Source of the DNA: Buttiauxella brennerae ATCC 51605
GTDB taxonomy: Bacteria > Pseudomonadota > Gammaproteobacteria > Enterobacterales > Enterobacteriaceae
Reading direction: 5' to 3'
Assembly: GCF_001654925.1 (NCBI RefSeq)
Contig: NZ_LXER01000017.1
Location: 310,001-374,000 of the forward strand
DNA: 64,000 nucleotides
A program made the translations under genes and the position numbers. The notes below the pieces were generated by a model, which was not told the DNA's origin, did not search any database, and was given only the letters and a program-made list of their open reading frames with translations. Shown piece by piece: positions 13,470 to 23,553 of the stretch; position 1 is the first letter of the stretch; each line of letters opens with the position of its first letter.

Positions 13470-14540
13470 TTATTGTGCGATAGCGTCAGCCATCGTCGCG
13501 ATGCTTATCGCAAAGTAGTAAGAACGATTCCAGTGCATGATGGTGCGAAAGTTATTAAAGACGAGGTACGAGCGCCCCAGGTTGTCATCAGGTGTGATGA
13601 CCCAGGACTTTTGCGAAGATGCAGGTAGCGTTACGCCATCTTTAAACACGATGCCTAACTTTTGCCATTGGCTCACCGTTTTCCCCTGTTCTGTTTTAGT
13701 GCCGGCAAGCGCGCTATCAAAACCTTCGGGTAAGGTGATTTCAGTTCCCCAAGTTTGCCACGCTTTCCAGCCTTCAGTTTCCAGGTAGTTAGCCGTTGAT
13801 GCAAAAACATCACTGGTGTTTGTCCAGATATCTATTTTCCCGTCACCATCGCCATCAGCACCGTAGCGTAAATAAGAGCTTGGCATAAACTGGCTTTGCC
13901 CCATGGCGCCTGCCCAGGAACCTTTCAGCTCGTCTGGGGTGATATGGCCCTGGTCGAGAATTTTCAGGGATGCCATCAGTTCGTTAGTAAAGAACGCCTC
14001 ACGCCGCCCTTCGAAGGCAAGCGTCGCCAGAGCAGAGACAATATCCTCTTTACCCTGTATCTCACCAAAATGGCTTTCCATCGCCCACAGCGCCACGATG
14101 TACTGGCTTTGTACGCCTGTGCGGGCAGTTATTGAATTTAACTCGTTTTGGTGCTGCTGATACTGAGCGCGGGCTTGCTCTATTTTTTCCGGCGATGTGA
14201 CACGAGCCAGGTACTCATCGAGCATGATTTTCTTTTCAAGTTGGTTCTGGTCGGATTTTATGACCCGATCAACAAAATGGATGTTGGCAAATGCACTGTT
14301 GATGGTGCTTTCGCTGATGCCTTTGCTCCTGGCTTGCGCTTTGAGGGTTTCTACATAGGCGGGAAATTCAGCCGGATCACGCCCCTGCTGCGCAAGGGTT
14401 GCAGGTGCAGGTTTGGTTTCGGGCACGGTTGTAACTGGTGTGTTAACAAGGGATTGAGTTTGCGCACCGATTGATGCAGCTGAATAACTGGTAAGCATAA
14501 AGGCGATGGTTGTTAAACAAATTGCTGGAGTCTTCATCAT
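13470..14540 (-). CDS. MltB-family lytic murein transglycosylase
   Basis: A 356-residue exported muramidase that would cleave peptidoglycan glycan strands to 1,6-anhydro ends. An N-terminal signal peptide ends near residue 27 (SIGA-QTQ); the catalytic Glu is in ALWAMESHFG, followed by GAMGQSQFMPSSYLRYG and the DGDGDGKIDIW calcium-like loop of SLT_2 proteins. The absence of a lipobox suggests a soluble periplasmic form. E. coli has no such gene beside ycgL as I recall. Confidence 0.88.
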   Translation of the reverse strand: MMKTPAICLTTIAFMLTSYSAASIGAQTQSLVNTPVTTVPETKPAPATLAQQGRDPAEFPAYVETLKAQARSKGISESTINSAFANIHFVDRVIKSDQNQLEKKIMLDEYLARVTSPEKIEQARAQYQQHQNELNSITARTGVQSQYIVALWAMESHFGEIQGKEDIVSALATLAFEGRREAFFTNELMASLKILDQGHITPDELKGSWAGAMGQSQFMPSSYLRYGADGDGDGKIDIWTNTSDVFASTANYLETEGWKAWQTWGTEITLPEGFDSALAGTKTEQGKTVSQWQKLGIVFKDGVTLPASSQKSWVITPDDNLGRSYLVFNNFRTIMHWNRSYYFAISIATMADAIAQ

Positions 14541-14612
14541 TTTTCCCGCGGTTATTTGTTCTAAATATCATCTGCCTTTATGCTCAGGAAAGATTTGGCA
14601 CAAGTCCTAAAC

Positions 14613-14888
14613 TTATTTTTTCGGACTATTTTCGAGATGCATTTTTAACAAGCTTTCTGGCGGTGGCGGCAGTTGTAAATAATAGCCCACATCTTTGAGC
14701 GCTTGTTTTACTTTATCAAAATCTGCGTTCGCCAGTTTTTTACTCCCATCAAGCGGTAATACCATTGCCAATTGTGGGGTACCAAAGCCGCTCATTAATT
14801 CTTCAGGGACGCGAGAGAAATCGTCTTTTTTTTCGACATAAAGATAAGTCTGGTCACGTTTACTACTTCTGTAGATCACACAAAACAT
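14613..14888 (-). CDS. ycgL: YcgL-family protein
   Basis: A 91-residue UPF0745-type protein with the family signature [20 protein letters not shown] and LPPPPESLL near the end. Known structures of the family show a small alpha/beta fold of unknown role. It is divergent from minC, an arrangement conserved in enterics. E. coli annotation often starts 11 residues earlier; here ATG 14888 matches the conserved part. Confidence 0.93.
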   Translation of the reverse strand: MFCVIYRSSKRDQTYLYVEKKDDFSRVPEELMSGFGTPQLAMVLPLDGSKKLANADFDKVKQALKDVGYYLQLPPPPESLLKMHLENSPKK

Positions 14889-15014
14889 TTTTTTTACTCT
14901 TTTTTCGCCAGATGGTGGCTTGCCTGAATATACCTGTGACTATAACATGCCAGATGTACTTCGGAATATCGTCCCACATCGGTGGGGATTAAAACTGAAT
15001 TGAGTAAGGCCAGG

Positions 15015-15722
15015 ATGTCAAACACGCCAATCGAGTTAAAAGGCAGCAGTTTTACCTTATCAGTGCTTCATTTACATGATGCGCAACCCGAGGTGATCCT
15101 CCAGGCCCTTCAGGAAAAAGTATCCCAGGCACCCGCCTTTCTGAAAAATGCACCCGTGGTGGTGAATGTTTCCAGCCTCGACGGTTCAGTTAATTGGAAG
15201 AAAGTGCAACAAGCAGTGGTTTCTTCCGGTTTACGAGTAGTCGGTATCAGTGGTTGTAAAGACGAAGCGCTGAAAAAAGAAATTGAGCGCGCCGGCTTGC
15301 CGCTATTGACTGAAGGTAAAGAAAAAAATACCAGAGTTAAGGCCGCACCCGTAGAGGTTGCGGTGCCTGTTGAGCCCGTTGCCAACCCGATCACAAAAAC
15401 GCGTTTGATTGATACCCCGGTTCGTTCCGGTCAGCGTATTTATGCGCCAAACTGTGATTTGATTATCACCAATCACGTCAGTGCCGGTGCAGAACTTATA
15501 GCTGATGGTAATATTCATGTTTACGGCATGATGCGTGGCCGTGCTCTGGCGGGCGCCAGTGGCGATCGTGATGCACAAATATTCTGTACAAATCTTGCTG
15601 CTGAGTTGGTTTCAATAGCGGGTGAATACTGGCTGAGTGAGCAAATACCAGCTGATTATTATGGGAAAGCGGCGCGCCTGAGTCTGGCGAGTGGAGCTCT
15701 CTCCGTTCAATCTTTGAATTAA
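15015..15722 (+). CDS. minC: Septum site-determining protein MinC
   Basis: Inhibitor of FtsZ ring assembly away from mid-cell. 235 residues: N-terminal FtsZ-binding domain (1-105), a longer variable linker rich in Val/Pro (105-130) and the C-terminal beta-helix with [30 protein letters not shown] and the [11 protein letters not shown] motif that contacts MinD. ATG 15015 follows AGGCCAGG. Start of the minCDE operon; minD is 24 bp downstream. Confidence 0.97.
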   Translation: MSNTPIELKGSSFTLSVLHLHDAQPEVILQALQEKVSQAPAFLKNAPVVVNVSSLDGSVNWKKVQQAVVSSGLRVVGISGCKDEALKKEIERAGLPLLTEGKEKNTRVKAAPVEVAVPVEPVANPITKTRLIDTPVRSGQRIYAPNCDLIITNHVSAGAELIADGNIHVYGMMRGRALAGASGDRDAQIFCTNLAAELVSIAGEYWLSEQIPADYYGKAARLSLASGALSVQSLN

Positions 15723-15746
15723 GCCCTTTTAACAAGGAATTCCTTT

Positions 15747-16559
15747 ATGGCACGCATTATTGTTGTTACATCGGGTAAAGGGGGCGTCGGTAAGACCACG
15801 TCCAGCGCGGCCATCGCTACGGGTTTGGCCCAGAAGGGAAGAAAAACCGTCGTCATCGATTTTGATATTGGCCTGCGTAACCTGGACTTGATTATGGGTT
15901 GCGAGCGTCGCGTAGTATACGATTTTGTAAACGTTATCCAGGGTGATGCCACATTAAATCAGGCATTGATCAGAGATAAACGCACCGAGCAACTCTATAT
16001 TCTCCCGGCATCACAGACTCGCGATAAAGACGCCCTCACCCGTGAAGGTGTTGCGAAGGTGCTTGAAGACCTGAAAAATATGGACTTCGAGTTTATCGTT
16101 TGTGATTCCCCTGCGGGTATCGAAACGGGCGCATTAATGGCGCTCTATTTCGCTGATGAAGCGGTTATTACCACTAACCCTGAAGTATCATCAGTACGCG
16201 ATTCCGACCGTATTCTCGGTATTCTTTCTTCTAAATCTCGCCGTGCAGAAAACGGTGAAGCGCCGATTAAAGAACACCTGCTGTTAACACGTTACAACCC
16301 TGGCCGTGTTAACCGCGGCGACATGCTGAGCATGGAAGATGTGCTGGAAATCCTGCGCATTCCACTGGTCGGGGTTATTCCTGAAGATCAATCTGTTTTG
16401 CGTGCTTCAAACCAGGGTGAGCCGGTCATTCTTGACCAGGAGGCTGACGCAGGTAAAGCTTACGCAGATACTGTTGAGCGCCTGCTTGGCGAAGAACGCC
16501 CTTTCCGCTTCATTGAAGAAGAGAAGAAAGGCTTCCTCAAACGCCTGTTCGGAGGATAA
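15747..16559 (+). CDS. minD: Septum site-determining ATPase MinD
   Basis: Membrane-associated ATPase that carries MinC to the poles and oscillates with MinE. 270 residues with the deviant Walker A SGKGGVGKTT (residues 9-18, signature Lys11 and Lys16), Walker B-like FEFIVCDSPAG, and the C-terminal amphipathic membrane helix (EEKKGFLKRLFGG). Full length compared with E. coli. Good SD (AAGGAATT region). Three bases separate it from minE. Confidence 0.98.
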   Translation: MARIIVVTSGKGGVGKTTSSAAIATGLAQKGRKTVVIDFDIGLRNLDLIMGCERRVVYDFVNVIQGDATLNQALIRDKRTEQLYILPASQTRDKDALTREGVAKVLEDLKNMDFEFIVCDSPAGIETGALMALYFADEAVITTNPEVSSVRDSDRILGILSSKSRRAENGEAPIKEHLLLTRYNPGRVNRGDMLSMEDVLEILRIPLVGVIPEDQSVLRASNQGEPVILDQEADAGKAYADTVERLLGEERPFRFIEEEKKGFLKRLFGG

Positions 16560-16562
16560 GTT

Positions 16563-16841
16563 ATGGCATTACTAGACTTTTTTCTCTCACGGAAAAAGAA
16601 CACCGCCAACATTGCAAAAGAACGCCTGCAAATCATCGTTGCAGAACGGCGCCGTGGAGATAGTGAACCGCATTATTTACCGCAGCTGAAACGCGATATT
16701 CTGGAAGTGATTTGCAAATATGTCAAAATCGATCCGGAGATGTTGACCGTCGTTCTCGATCAAAAAGATGACGATATTTCTGTTCTGGAGCTCAACGTAA
16801 CGTTGCCAGAAACTCAGGAAGCAACAACCAAATCTGCGTAA
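16563..16841 (+). CDS. minE: Cell division topological specificity factor MinE
   Basis: Stimulates MinD ATPase and sets the oscillation that leaves mid-cell free for FtsZ. 92 residues: N-terminal membrane/MinD-binding segment [19 protein letters not shown], then the dimerisation domain with [26 protein letters not shown] in its strands. The C-terminus is four residues longer than E. coli's 88 (ends TTKSA). Last gene of minCDE, followed by a strong terminator. Confidence 0.97.
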   Translation: MALLDFFLSRKKNTANIAKERLQIIVAERRRGDSEPHYLPQLKRDILEVICKYVKIDPEMLTVVLDQKDDDISVLELNVTLPETQEATTKSA

Positions 16842-16854
16842 TCTAACTTCTCGA

Positions 16855-16895
16855 AATAAGCCCGCAGAATGAATTCTGCGGGCTTATTTATTTTT
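16855..16895. terminator. Terminator between minE and rnd
   Basis: Long hairpin with AATAAGCCCGCAGAAT and its complement around a GA loop (16855-16888), followed by T-rich sequence on the plus strand. Symmetric A/T flanks may serve both convergent genes. Confidence 0.85.
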
Positions 16896-17017
16896 ACTTT
16901 CTGACAACTTTCTTAATACAGACTAGTCTTAAAGGTTAATGGATATATTCCATTATTATCGGCTCAATCCCTGTAATTATTCACAGTAACCTTCAATCTA
17001 TACCCATGCCCGGTATA

Positions 17018-18139
17018 TTAAAAATCTGCCAACAACATTTTTAAAGCCTCACCCATTACACGACCACGCCAGCCACTGATTAATTCAGGTAGTGTAGTCC
17101 GGGTTTTTAATTGCCAGTGCCAATTCAACAACTGGTTAATTTGTCGGCGTGAAGCCAGCAACTCAACACTTAAACCGCAAGTTTCACTCACCTGCAGGAC
17201 CTGCGCCTTTATTGCTTTAAATACGCGGCGATATCCCGGCATATCAACCAGGTTGCTCAATGGTTCAGGCAGTTCGTCGTCGGACAATGCCTGGGCTTCG
17301 ACCACCATAGCCAGAAGTGCTTTGCCGTGGAAACGAATTTCGCTACCGCTCAGACCAAGGTGTTCAAGCTCACCTAAAGACCCTGGCATATAACGTGCGA
17401 CTTGCCAGAGGTGTTCTTCACGCACCACGAAGTTAACCGCCATATCACGCTCACGCGCTTTACGCAGACGCCAGGATGCCAGTTTCTTCAGGCAGGCCAG
17501 CTGACGCGTTCTTAGCTGCCATGCGTTGCCGATTTCACGCCAGGCTTCTTCCGGGTCGAGAACATCCTGGCGGCGGGAAGCCATCAGGTTGCATTCGTCC
17601 AGAGCCGCTTCCATCCAGCCCGCTGCTTCCGTCTCTTCCATCAACTTGTGCGCAATCGGCAGCAGATAGAGCACATCTGCGGCAGCATAATCACACTGGC
17701 GCTCAGTCAGTGGGCGTGCCAGCCAGTCGGTGCGTGATTCGCTTTTATCCAGTGCAATACCGGTAAACGACTCAACAATCGTGGCAAAGCCGCAGGAGAG
17801 TGGGCGCCCGCTAAAGGCGGCCAGAATCTGTGTGTCGATAAACGGGTCGGGCAGCATGCCAAACGCATTGAGGAACACTTCCAGGTCTTCACTGCCTGCA
17901 TGCAGGAACTTAATCACCGCAGTGTCTTGCAACAGTGCTTTGAACGGTGACCAGTCAGAAATGGTGAGTGGGTCGATAAGCGACGCTGTTTCACCGTCGT
18001 ACAGCTGGATCAAACCCAGTTGCGGGTAGTAGGTCCGCGTACGAACAAATTCAGTATCCAGCGCAATGGCTGGAAATTGGCGCGCAGCCTCACAAACGGT
18101 TGCAAGGCCTTCGTCGGTAGTAATCATTTGGTAAGTCAA
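17018..18139 (-). CDS. rnd: Ribonuclease D
   Basis: 3'-5' exoribonuclease that trims tRNA precursors and other small RNAs. 373 residues: DEDD exonuclease domain with Asp/Glu in ALDTEFVRTRTYY, Asp in HAGSEDLEVF and Asp in CDYAAADVLYL, then two HRDC-type domains. I start at TTG 18139, which yields the E. coli N-terminus (TYQMITTD) and follows AGAGAAC; E. coli rnd is known to use UUG. The longer upstream frame would run through the fadD terminator. Confidence 0.95.
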   Translation of the reverse strand: MTYQMITTDEGLATVCEAARQFPAIALDTEFVRTRTYYPQLGLIQLYDGETASLIDPLTISDWSPFKALLQDTAVIKFLHAGSEDLEVFLNAFGMLPDPFIDTQILAAFSGRPLSCGFATIVESFTGIALDKSESRTDWLARPLTERQCDYAAADVLYLLPIAHKLMEETEAAGWMEAALDECNLMASRRQDVLDPEEAWREIGNAWQLRTRQLACLKKLASWRLRKARERDMAVNFVVREEHLWQVARYMPGSLGELEHLGLSGSEIRFHGKALLAMVVEAQALSDDELPEPLSNLVDMPGYRRVFKAIKAQVLQVSETCGLSVELLASRRQINQLLNWHWQLKTRTTLPELISGWRGRVMGEALKMLLADF

Positions 18140-18166
18140 ATTCAGTTCTCTTAGGTTTGCGCCCAT

Positions 18167-18190
18167 AAAAAACGCCGGCGAACCGGCGTT
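18167..18190 (-). terminator. fadD intrinsic terminator
   Basis: On the minus strand AACGCCGG - TTCG - CCGGCGTT followed by T6. UUCG tetraloop and a run of U make it strong. It sits only 27 bp before the rnd start codon, so the rnd promoter must lie in or very near it. Confidence 0.9.
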
Positions 18191-18209
18191 AAGGCGACTG
18201 ACTCGGAGC

Positions 18210-19895
18210 TCAGGCGTTATTGTTGCCTTTACTGACCGATTCGTCACGTAGTTCTCGTCGTAATATTTTGCCAACGTTCGATTTCGGCAGTTCATCGCGA
18301 AACTCAACGAGTTTAGGCACTTTGTAACCCGTAAGATGGCGGCGACAGAAAACAATCAGCGCTTCTTCGCTGAGTGTGGCATCCTTTTTCACGACGAAGA
18401 TTTTCACCGCTTCACCGGATGCCCCGTTCGGAACGCCCACCGCCGCGACTTCAAGTACGCCAGCATGCTGCATGACCACGTCTTCAATTTCGTTCGGATA
18501 GACGTTAAAGCCAGACACCAGGATCATATCTTTCTTGCGATCGACGATGCGCATAAAGCCTTCATCGTCCATAACAGCGATATCACCGGTACGCAGCCAG
18601 CCGTCTTGCATAATTTCATCGGTTGCATCCGGGCGCTGCCAGTAACCCAGCATCACCTGCGGGCCTTTCACGCACAGTTCACCCGGTTCGCCAGCAGGGA
18701 CTTCCTCACCTTCATCATCAATGAGTTTCACTTCTGTGGAAGGCACCGGCAAGCCGATACTACCGCTGTGGTAATCCATGTCATGCGGGTTTGCGCTGAC
18801 TAATGGCGCACACTCGGTCAGACCGTAGCCTTCGAGCAAGAAGCGGCCGGTCAACTTTTCCCAACGTTCAGCAACAGCGTGTTGCACTGGCATCCCACCA
18901 CCCGCGGAAAGATGCAGGCTCGAGAAGTCGAGCTGCTGGAATTCTTTGTTGTTTAACAACGCATTGAACAGTGTGTTTACACCGGTCATGGCGGTAAACG
19001 GATATTTTGCAAGTTCCTTCACCAGTCCCGGAATATCACGCGGGTTAGTGATCAGCAGGTTCTGGCCACCAAGCTCAATAAATAACAGGCAGTTCATGGT
19101 TAACGCAAAGATGTGATAGAGCGGCAACGCCGTCACCACCAGCTCTTTGCGTTCGTACAACAGCGGGCTATATGCGGCCCTGACTTGTTCAAGGTTCGCC
19201 AGCATGTTGCGGTGCGTCAGCATCGCCCCTTTCGCCACACCCGTTGTACCGCCGGTATATTGTAAAAATGCCAGATCGGCATTGAGGATTTCAGGCTTGA
19301 TATACTGAAGGCGATACCCGTGTTGCAGGGCGCTACGGAACGAGATGGCATCTGGCAGGTGATATTTCGGCACCAGACGCTTGATGTACTTCACAACGAA
19401 GTTAACCAGAGTCCCTTTTGCCGCAGAAAGCTGGTCGCCCATACGGGTCAGGATAACGTGCTTAACCTGGGTCTTTTCGACCACTTTTTCGAGGGTATGA
19501 GCAAAGTTTGAAACAATCACAATCGCGCTGGCGCCGCTATCATTGAGCTGATGTTCAAGCTCACGCGGTGTGTACAGTGGGTTAACGTTCACCACCACCA
19601 TGCCCGCACGCAGTATACCAAACAGCGCGACCGGGTACTGCAACAGGTTCGGCATCATCAACGCAACACGGTCGCCCTTTTGCAGGCCCAGACCTTGTTG
19701 TAAATAAGCAGCAAACGCACGGCTCCGCTCTTCCAGTTTACGGAACGTCATCACTTCGCCCATGTTCATAAACGCAGGCTGATCGGCATAACGTGCCGTC
19801 GCTTGCTCAAACATATCAACCAGGGACTGATAACGGTCAGGATTTATCTCAGCCGAAACATCGGCTGGGTAGCGGTTAAGCCAAACCTTCTTCAA
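18210..19895 (-). CDS. fadD: Long-chain fatty acyl-CoA synthetase
   Basis: Activates exogenous long-chain fatty acids to acyl-CoA at the inner membrane for beta-oxidation. 561 residues, equal to E. coli FadD. ATP/AMP motif [12 protein letters not shown] near residue 213, FACS-type signature around [17 protein letters not shown]-terminal Lys in [14 protein letters not shown]. Start is TTG 19895 ([12 protein letters not shown]) after GAGGTGG; an in-frame ATG 33 bp upstream exists but lacks conservation. Two FadR-like operators lie upstream. Confidence 0.96.
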   Translation of the reverse strand: MKKVWLNRYPADVSAEINPDRYQSLVDMFEQATARYADQPAFMNMGEVMTFRKLEERSRAFAAYLQQGLGLQKGDRVALMMPNLLQYPVALFGILRAGMVVVNVNPLYTPRELEHQLNDSGASAIVIVSNFAHTLEKVVEKTQVKHVILTRMGDQLSAAKGTLVNFVVKYIKRLVPKYHLPDAISFRSALQHGYRLQYIKPEILNADLAFLQYTGGTTGVAKGAMLTHRNMLANLEQVRAAYSPLLYERKELVVTALPLYHIFALTMNCLLFIELGGQNLLITNPRDIPGLVKELAKYPFTAMTGVNTLFNALLNNKEFQQLDFSSLHLSAGGGMPVQHAVAERWEKLTGRFLLEGYGLTECAPLVSANPHDMDYHSGSIGLPVPSTEVKLIDDEGEEVPAGEPGELCVKGPQVMLGYWQRPDATDEIMQDGWLRTGDIAVMDDEGFMRIVDRKKDMILVSGFNVYPNEIEDVVMQHAGVLEVAAVGVPNGASGEAVKIFVVKKDATLSEEALIVFCRRHLTGYKVPKLVEFRDELPKSNVGKILRRELRDESVSKGNNNA

Positions 19896-19967
19896 GGATC
19901 CACCTCTGAATTTAATATTCGTCGTCATCACAACCCCAATAAATAAACATGCCGTTAACATAATATT

Positions 19968-19984
19968 AACTCAGCGTACCAGTT
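19968..19984 (-). promoter_or_regulatory. FadR-like operator O1 of fadD
   Basis: Minus-strand AACTGGTACGCTGAGTT resembles the FadR consensus (CTGGTCCGACNTGTT core) and lies 73 bp before the fadD start. FadR would repress until acyl-CoA binds. Confidence 0.65.
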
Positions 19985-20043
19985 TATTAATTAGACTGAT
20001 TTAAGGTTGCGAAGCGCATCACTAATTATTTTTATTCCGTGAT

Positions 20044-20082
20044 AAAACGAAGAGACAGCGGACCAGCCGCTGCCTCTTCGTT
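20044..20082 (-). terminator. yeaY terminator containing a second FadR-like operator
   Basis: Minus strand AACGAAGAG-GCAGCGG, loop CTGGT, CCGCTG-TCTCTTCGTT, then TTATC. The hairpin ends the yeaY transcript. Within it, 20052-20068 reads GGCTGGTCCGCTGTCTC on the minus strand, a close match to the FadR core CTGGTCCG. Confidence 0.75.
20052..20068 (-). promoter_or_regulatory. FadR-like operator O2 of fadD
   Basis: GGCTGGTCCGCTGTCTC on the minus strand, spanning the loop and 3' arm of the yeaY terminator, about 157 bp before the fadD start. E. coli fadD also has two FadR sites. Confidence 0.6.
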
Positions 20083-20098
20083 TCGGTAAAGCAAATTG

Positions 20099-20701
20099 TT
20101 ACTCAGTGACGATAGTCTGCACCTGTGCAGGGCCTGGATTATACCATCCACCACCCCACATGCCGCCATAACCGTAACGGCCACGATAAGGATACGGCCC
20201 GCCCCAGAACCACGGGTCGATAGGTTGTGGTGGCATCACCACTTGTTGCGTGACGCGCCAGCGTTTATAGCCATTCACCTGCATGACCATAAACTTGTAC
20301 GCCGTCTCACCGACTTTGCCATCCACTACACCGGTGATTGGGCCAACGACAGTGACCAATTGGCCACGGAAATCGACCGGATCAAGGAAACCATTCACAT
20401 CGGCGTAAATACGCCCTCTTGAAGGCTCACCCAATTGCGGACGCGCACCGTCATCGAGACTTACCGTGGCGATTTCCAAACGAGTTTTACCTTGTCGGTT
20501 ATCAATATTCACCACTCGGCCGCCAAAGCGCGCTTCCTGGCCGACGTAAAGCTGCGGCGCATTCATCACTCGCGCTAAATCTTGTTGAGGCATGGCGCTG
20601 GTGCCTTTAATGGCATCAGGTATGGTAACGCAGCCACTGAGCAAGAGCACCGCAGCGGTTGCCAATAATCGCGTAACAATCCTGACATTTAAAGCAACCA
20701 T
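20099..20701 (-). CDS. yeaY: Slp-family outer-membrane lipoprotein YeaY
   Basis: A 200-residue lipoprotein: signal peptide with lipobox LLSGC (Cys24), mature Slp/YeaY domain with [20 protein letters not shown] and the conserved [21 protein letters not shown] block, ending in a Gly/Tyr/Trp-rich low-complexity tail. E. coli yeaY is associated with sigma-E; I did not find a convincing sigma-E promoter by eye. Gene order tsaB-yeaY-fadD is conserved. Confidence 0.94.
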   Translation of the reverse strand: MVALNVRIVTRLLATAAVLLLSGCVTIPDAIKGTSAMPQQDLARVMNAPQLYVGQEARFGGRVVNIDNRQGKTRLEIATVSLDDGARPQLGEPSRGRIYADVNGFLDPVDFRGQLVTVVGPITGVVDGKVGETAYKFMVMQVNGYKRWRVTQQVVMPPQPIDPWFWGGPYPYRGRYGYGGMWGGGWYNPGPAQVQTIVTE

Positions 20702-20750
20702 ACCTATCTCCTTAACGCTGTTTCACTGCAAATATTAGTGGGGTATAGCA

Positions 20751-21446
20751 CTACTCTCTGCCAGGAAGCTTCTTCCATGTCACTTCATTACGCAGATAAA
20801 CCGGCTCGGCATTTTCTACCGCCACCGTACGCCCGGCATTCAGTGCCTGAATGGCCAATGGCAACATATCTTCAGCCGCAGGCAAGGTGACTTCACCATC
20901 TCGAATGACCAGCTCGCTACCCTGTGCCATGTCCGGCCAGGCCTGCCAGCCAGTGCCGACTGTAAACCACTCACCCTGAAGATGTTTCAACCGCTCAGCA
21001 ACCGCTTCAGGTTTTAACACTGCTTCAGTTTCTTCGCCGTGCCAGACACCGTGTTCATCACGCTGATATTCAGCCCAATAAACTTCGCCCATGCGCGCGT
21101 CAATCGCAGCCAGAACACGCGTTGCGCCCGTCATGCGCCATGCGCCTTGCGCCATAGTGGCCAGTGTAGATACGCCAATCATCGGCAATTCAGCACCCAG
21201 TGCCAGTCCTTGCGCAATACCAATGCCTATGCGCACGCCGGTAAAACTACCAGGACCACGGCCATAAGCAAGGGCGTTCAATGCGGTCAGACCAACGCCT
21301 CCCTCATTGAGGATATCGCGGACAAGCGGCAATATGCGTTGAGTATGTTCACGTGGGCAGAGTTCGAAACGGGCACAGGAAGTCCCCTCGTTATACAGGG
21401 CAACCGAACAAGCTTCTGTCGCGGTGTCGATGGCTAAAATTCGCAT
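20751..21446 (-). CDS. tsaB: tRNA t6A biosynthesis protein TsaB
   Basis: Partner of TsaD and TsaE in making N6-threonylcarbamoyladenosine at tRNA position 37. 231 residues; actin-like ASKHA fold with [19 protein letters not shown] at the start and [20 protein letters not shown] in the middle. It lacks the TsaD metal-binding His pair, as expected for the TsaB pseudoenzyme. Essential in E. coli. Between yoaA and yeaY as in E. coli. Confidence 0.96.
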   Translation of the reverse strand: MRILAIDTATEACSVALYNEGTSCARFELCPREHTQRILPLVRDILNEGGVGLTALNALAYGRGPGSFTGVRIGIGIAQGLALGAELPMIGVSTLATMAQGAWRMTGATRVLAAIDARMGEVYWAEYQRDEHGVWHGEETEAVLKPEAVAERLKHLQGEWFTVGTGWQAWPDMAQGSELVIRDGEVTLPAAEDMLPLAIQALNAGRTVAVENAEPVYLRNEVTWKKLPGRE

Positions 21447-21515
21447 GATTTGCCAACCTCTGGCGGGAAATTAGGGTCAAAAATCGGCGCGCATCATACC
21501 ATAGCCTGGCACAAA

Positions 21516-23426
21516 TTACTGCGCCGGACGGAAGTTAAGGAACTCGACTGCCCGATTTATATCCCGCGTGCGCGGTGTCGGCGGCAGGCTATTGAGGAAC
21601 ACGGCACCATATGGACGCATCACAAGGCGGTTATCGCAAATAACCAACACGCCACGGTCGTCAACATCACGAATGAGACGGCCAACACCTTGTTTTAAGG
21701 TGATTACGGCGTCAGGGAGCTGGACGTCTTCGAACGGGTCACCGCCACGCAGGCGGCAATCTTCCATACGTGCTTTTAATAAAGGATCGTCTGGCGAGGT
21801 AAACGGCAGTTTGTCGATGATCACCAGGGAGAGCGCATCACCACGCACGTCGACACCTTCCCAGAAACTGCTGGTTGCCACCAGCAAGGCATTACCCGCA
21901 TCAACAAACTGCTGCAACAACTGCCCTTTGCTGGTTTCACCTTGCAGCAATACGGGCAATGTCATGGTGGCTCGGAACTGCTCCGCCAGATCTCGCATCA
22001 TGGAGTGTGAAGTACACAACATGAAGCAACGACCATTGTTGGCTTCAATTAACGGCTTGAGCATTTTTGCCAGATGCTTGCCCGCAGAAGGCTGGCCCGG
22101 CGTTGGCAAGCCGCGTGGCACACACAGTAACGCCTGGCTGGCATAATCAAATGGGCTTGCCAGCAGCAACGTTTGCGCATTGGCAATGCCCAGACGCTCG
22201 GTAAAGTGGCTGAGGTTGTCGTTTACCGAAAGGGTTGCTGACGTGAAGATCCAGGTGCCGGCTTTTTGGTTGATCACTTCCTGGAATTTATCGGCAACCG
22301 ACAGCGGTGTGAGCGCCAGCGTAAAGTTGCGCGAATTGCACTCATACCAGTAGCTGTAACCTGGCGTGTCGACATCTTTCAGGCGTTTGATACGCCCGCG
22401 CAAAATCACGGTGCGTTCAAAGGCGGCGTCCAGTAATGCAGAGCGGCCAAGAGAGAGTTTTGCCACGTCGTAGCAAAGTTCGAGCGCGTCATCGAGCAGC
22501 AACAGCGCACGTTGTATCGACGGTTCCGCCAGCAATTCACGCAAGTTACCGCGATAGCCGGGATCACCCATTTGCAGGCGGAAATCCTGGGTGCTTTGCG
22601 CAAGTCGGTCAGCGCTTTTTTGTAATTGCTGAGAATCGCGCACTTCGGTGCGATAGGCGATGGAGATATCTTTCGCGATATCAAGCAGCTGGCGGCTGGA
22701 AACTGACTGGCCGAAATACTGGCTGGCGATATCCGGGATTTGGTGTGCTTCATCGAAAATCATCACCTCAGCCTCGGGAATCAACTCGCCGAAACCGCCC
22801 TCTTTCACCACCATATCGGCCAAAAAGAGATGATGGTTCACCACCACCACATCGGAGTCCATGGCTTTTTTACGCGCTTTGACGACAAAACAGTCTTTGT
22901 AGAGCGGGCAGTCCTGGCCGAGACAGTTATCGTTAGTGCTGGTAACCATCGGCCAGACGGTTGAGTCTTCCGCAATGCTGGTGCAGGTGCTGATATCACC
23001 ATCAACGGTTTCAATCGCCCAGCCGCGCAGTTTGACAATCTCGCTTAAGGTTTGAACTTGCAGATCACCGCCCGCAAGTGACTGTTGTTCTAAGCGCTCA
23101 AGGCACAAATAGTTGGAGCGCCCTTTCAGGAGTGCCAGTCGCCCTTTGAAATCAAGCGCCCTGGCAACCGTTGGCAAGTCGCGGGAAAACAGCTGATCCT
23201 GCAACGCCTTTGAGCCGGTTGAGATGATGACTTTTTTGCCTGAACGCAGAGCCGGAGCCAGATATGCGTAGGTTTTACCGGTACCTGTCCCCGCTTCCAC
23301 CACCAACTCACGACCGGAGTCGATAGCTTTGGTGACGGCTTCAGCCATCTGGCGTTGCGGTTCACGCGGTTTAAAACCTTTTATCGCCGTGGCGAGTTGA
23401 CCGTCTGCTGCAAAATCGTCTGTCAC
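21516..23426 (-). CDS. yoaA: DinG/XPD-family DNA helicase YoaA
   Basis: Superfamily 2 5'-3' helicase of the iron-sulfur DinG/XPD group, implicated in damaged replication fork repair with the clamp-loader subunit HolC. 636 residues: Walker A EAGTGTGKTYAY (about residue 42), Fe-S cluster cysteines in STCTS and CLGQDCPLYKDC, DEAH box MIFDEAHQI, and C-terminal helicase motifs to GVGRLIRDVDD. Full length. Divergent from yoaB. Confidence 0.95.
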   Translation of the reverse strand: MTDDFAADGQLATAIKGFKPREPQRQMAEAVTKAIDSGRELVVEAGTGTGKTYAYLAPALRSGKKVIISTGSKALQDQLFSRDLPTVARALDFKGRLALLKGRSNYLCLERLEQQSLAGGDLQVQTLSEIVKLRGWAIETVDGDISTCTSIAEDSTVWPMVTSTNDNCLGQDCPLYKDCFVVKARKKAMDSDVVVVNHHLFLADMVVKEGGFGELIPEAEVMIFDEAHQIPDIASQYFGQSVSSRQLLDIAKDISIAYRTEVRDSQQLQKSADRLAQSTQDFRLQMGDPGYRGNLRELLAEPSIQRALLLLDDALELCYDVAKLSLGRSALLDAAFERTVILRGRIKRLKDVDTPGYSYWYECNSRNFTLALTPLSVADKFQEVINQKAGTWIFTSATLSVNDNLSHFTERLGIANAQTLLLASPFDYASQALLCVPRGLPTPGQPSAGKHLAKMLKPLIEANNGRCFMLCTSHSMMRDLAEQFRATMTLPVLLQGETSKGQLLQQFVDAGNALLVATSSFWEGVDVRGDALSLVIIDKLPFTSPDDPLLKARMEDCRLRGGDPFEDVQLPDAVITLKQGVGRLIRDVDDRGVLVICDNRLVMRPYGAVFLNSLPPTPRTRDINRAVEFLNFRPAQ

Positions 23427-23553
23427 AATACCCCCTGGTGTATGGCCGCGATTATGTCAGCCTGAGCGGTGTTAATCCAGCAAGCCTGTGGAAGCTAACT
23501 GCGGATTGTGGCAGTCTGTGCCACGATATATGTGAGCTGAAAAGGAAACACTG

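Noticed and set aside
16339-16575. ORF across the minD-minE junction
   Set aside because: Out-of-frame reading of minD and minE, both fully conserved.
18140-18355. Upstream extension of rnd
   Set aside because: Runs through the fadD terminator and the fadD 3' end, with no conserved residues; the UUG start fits E. coli.
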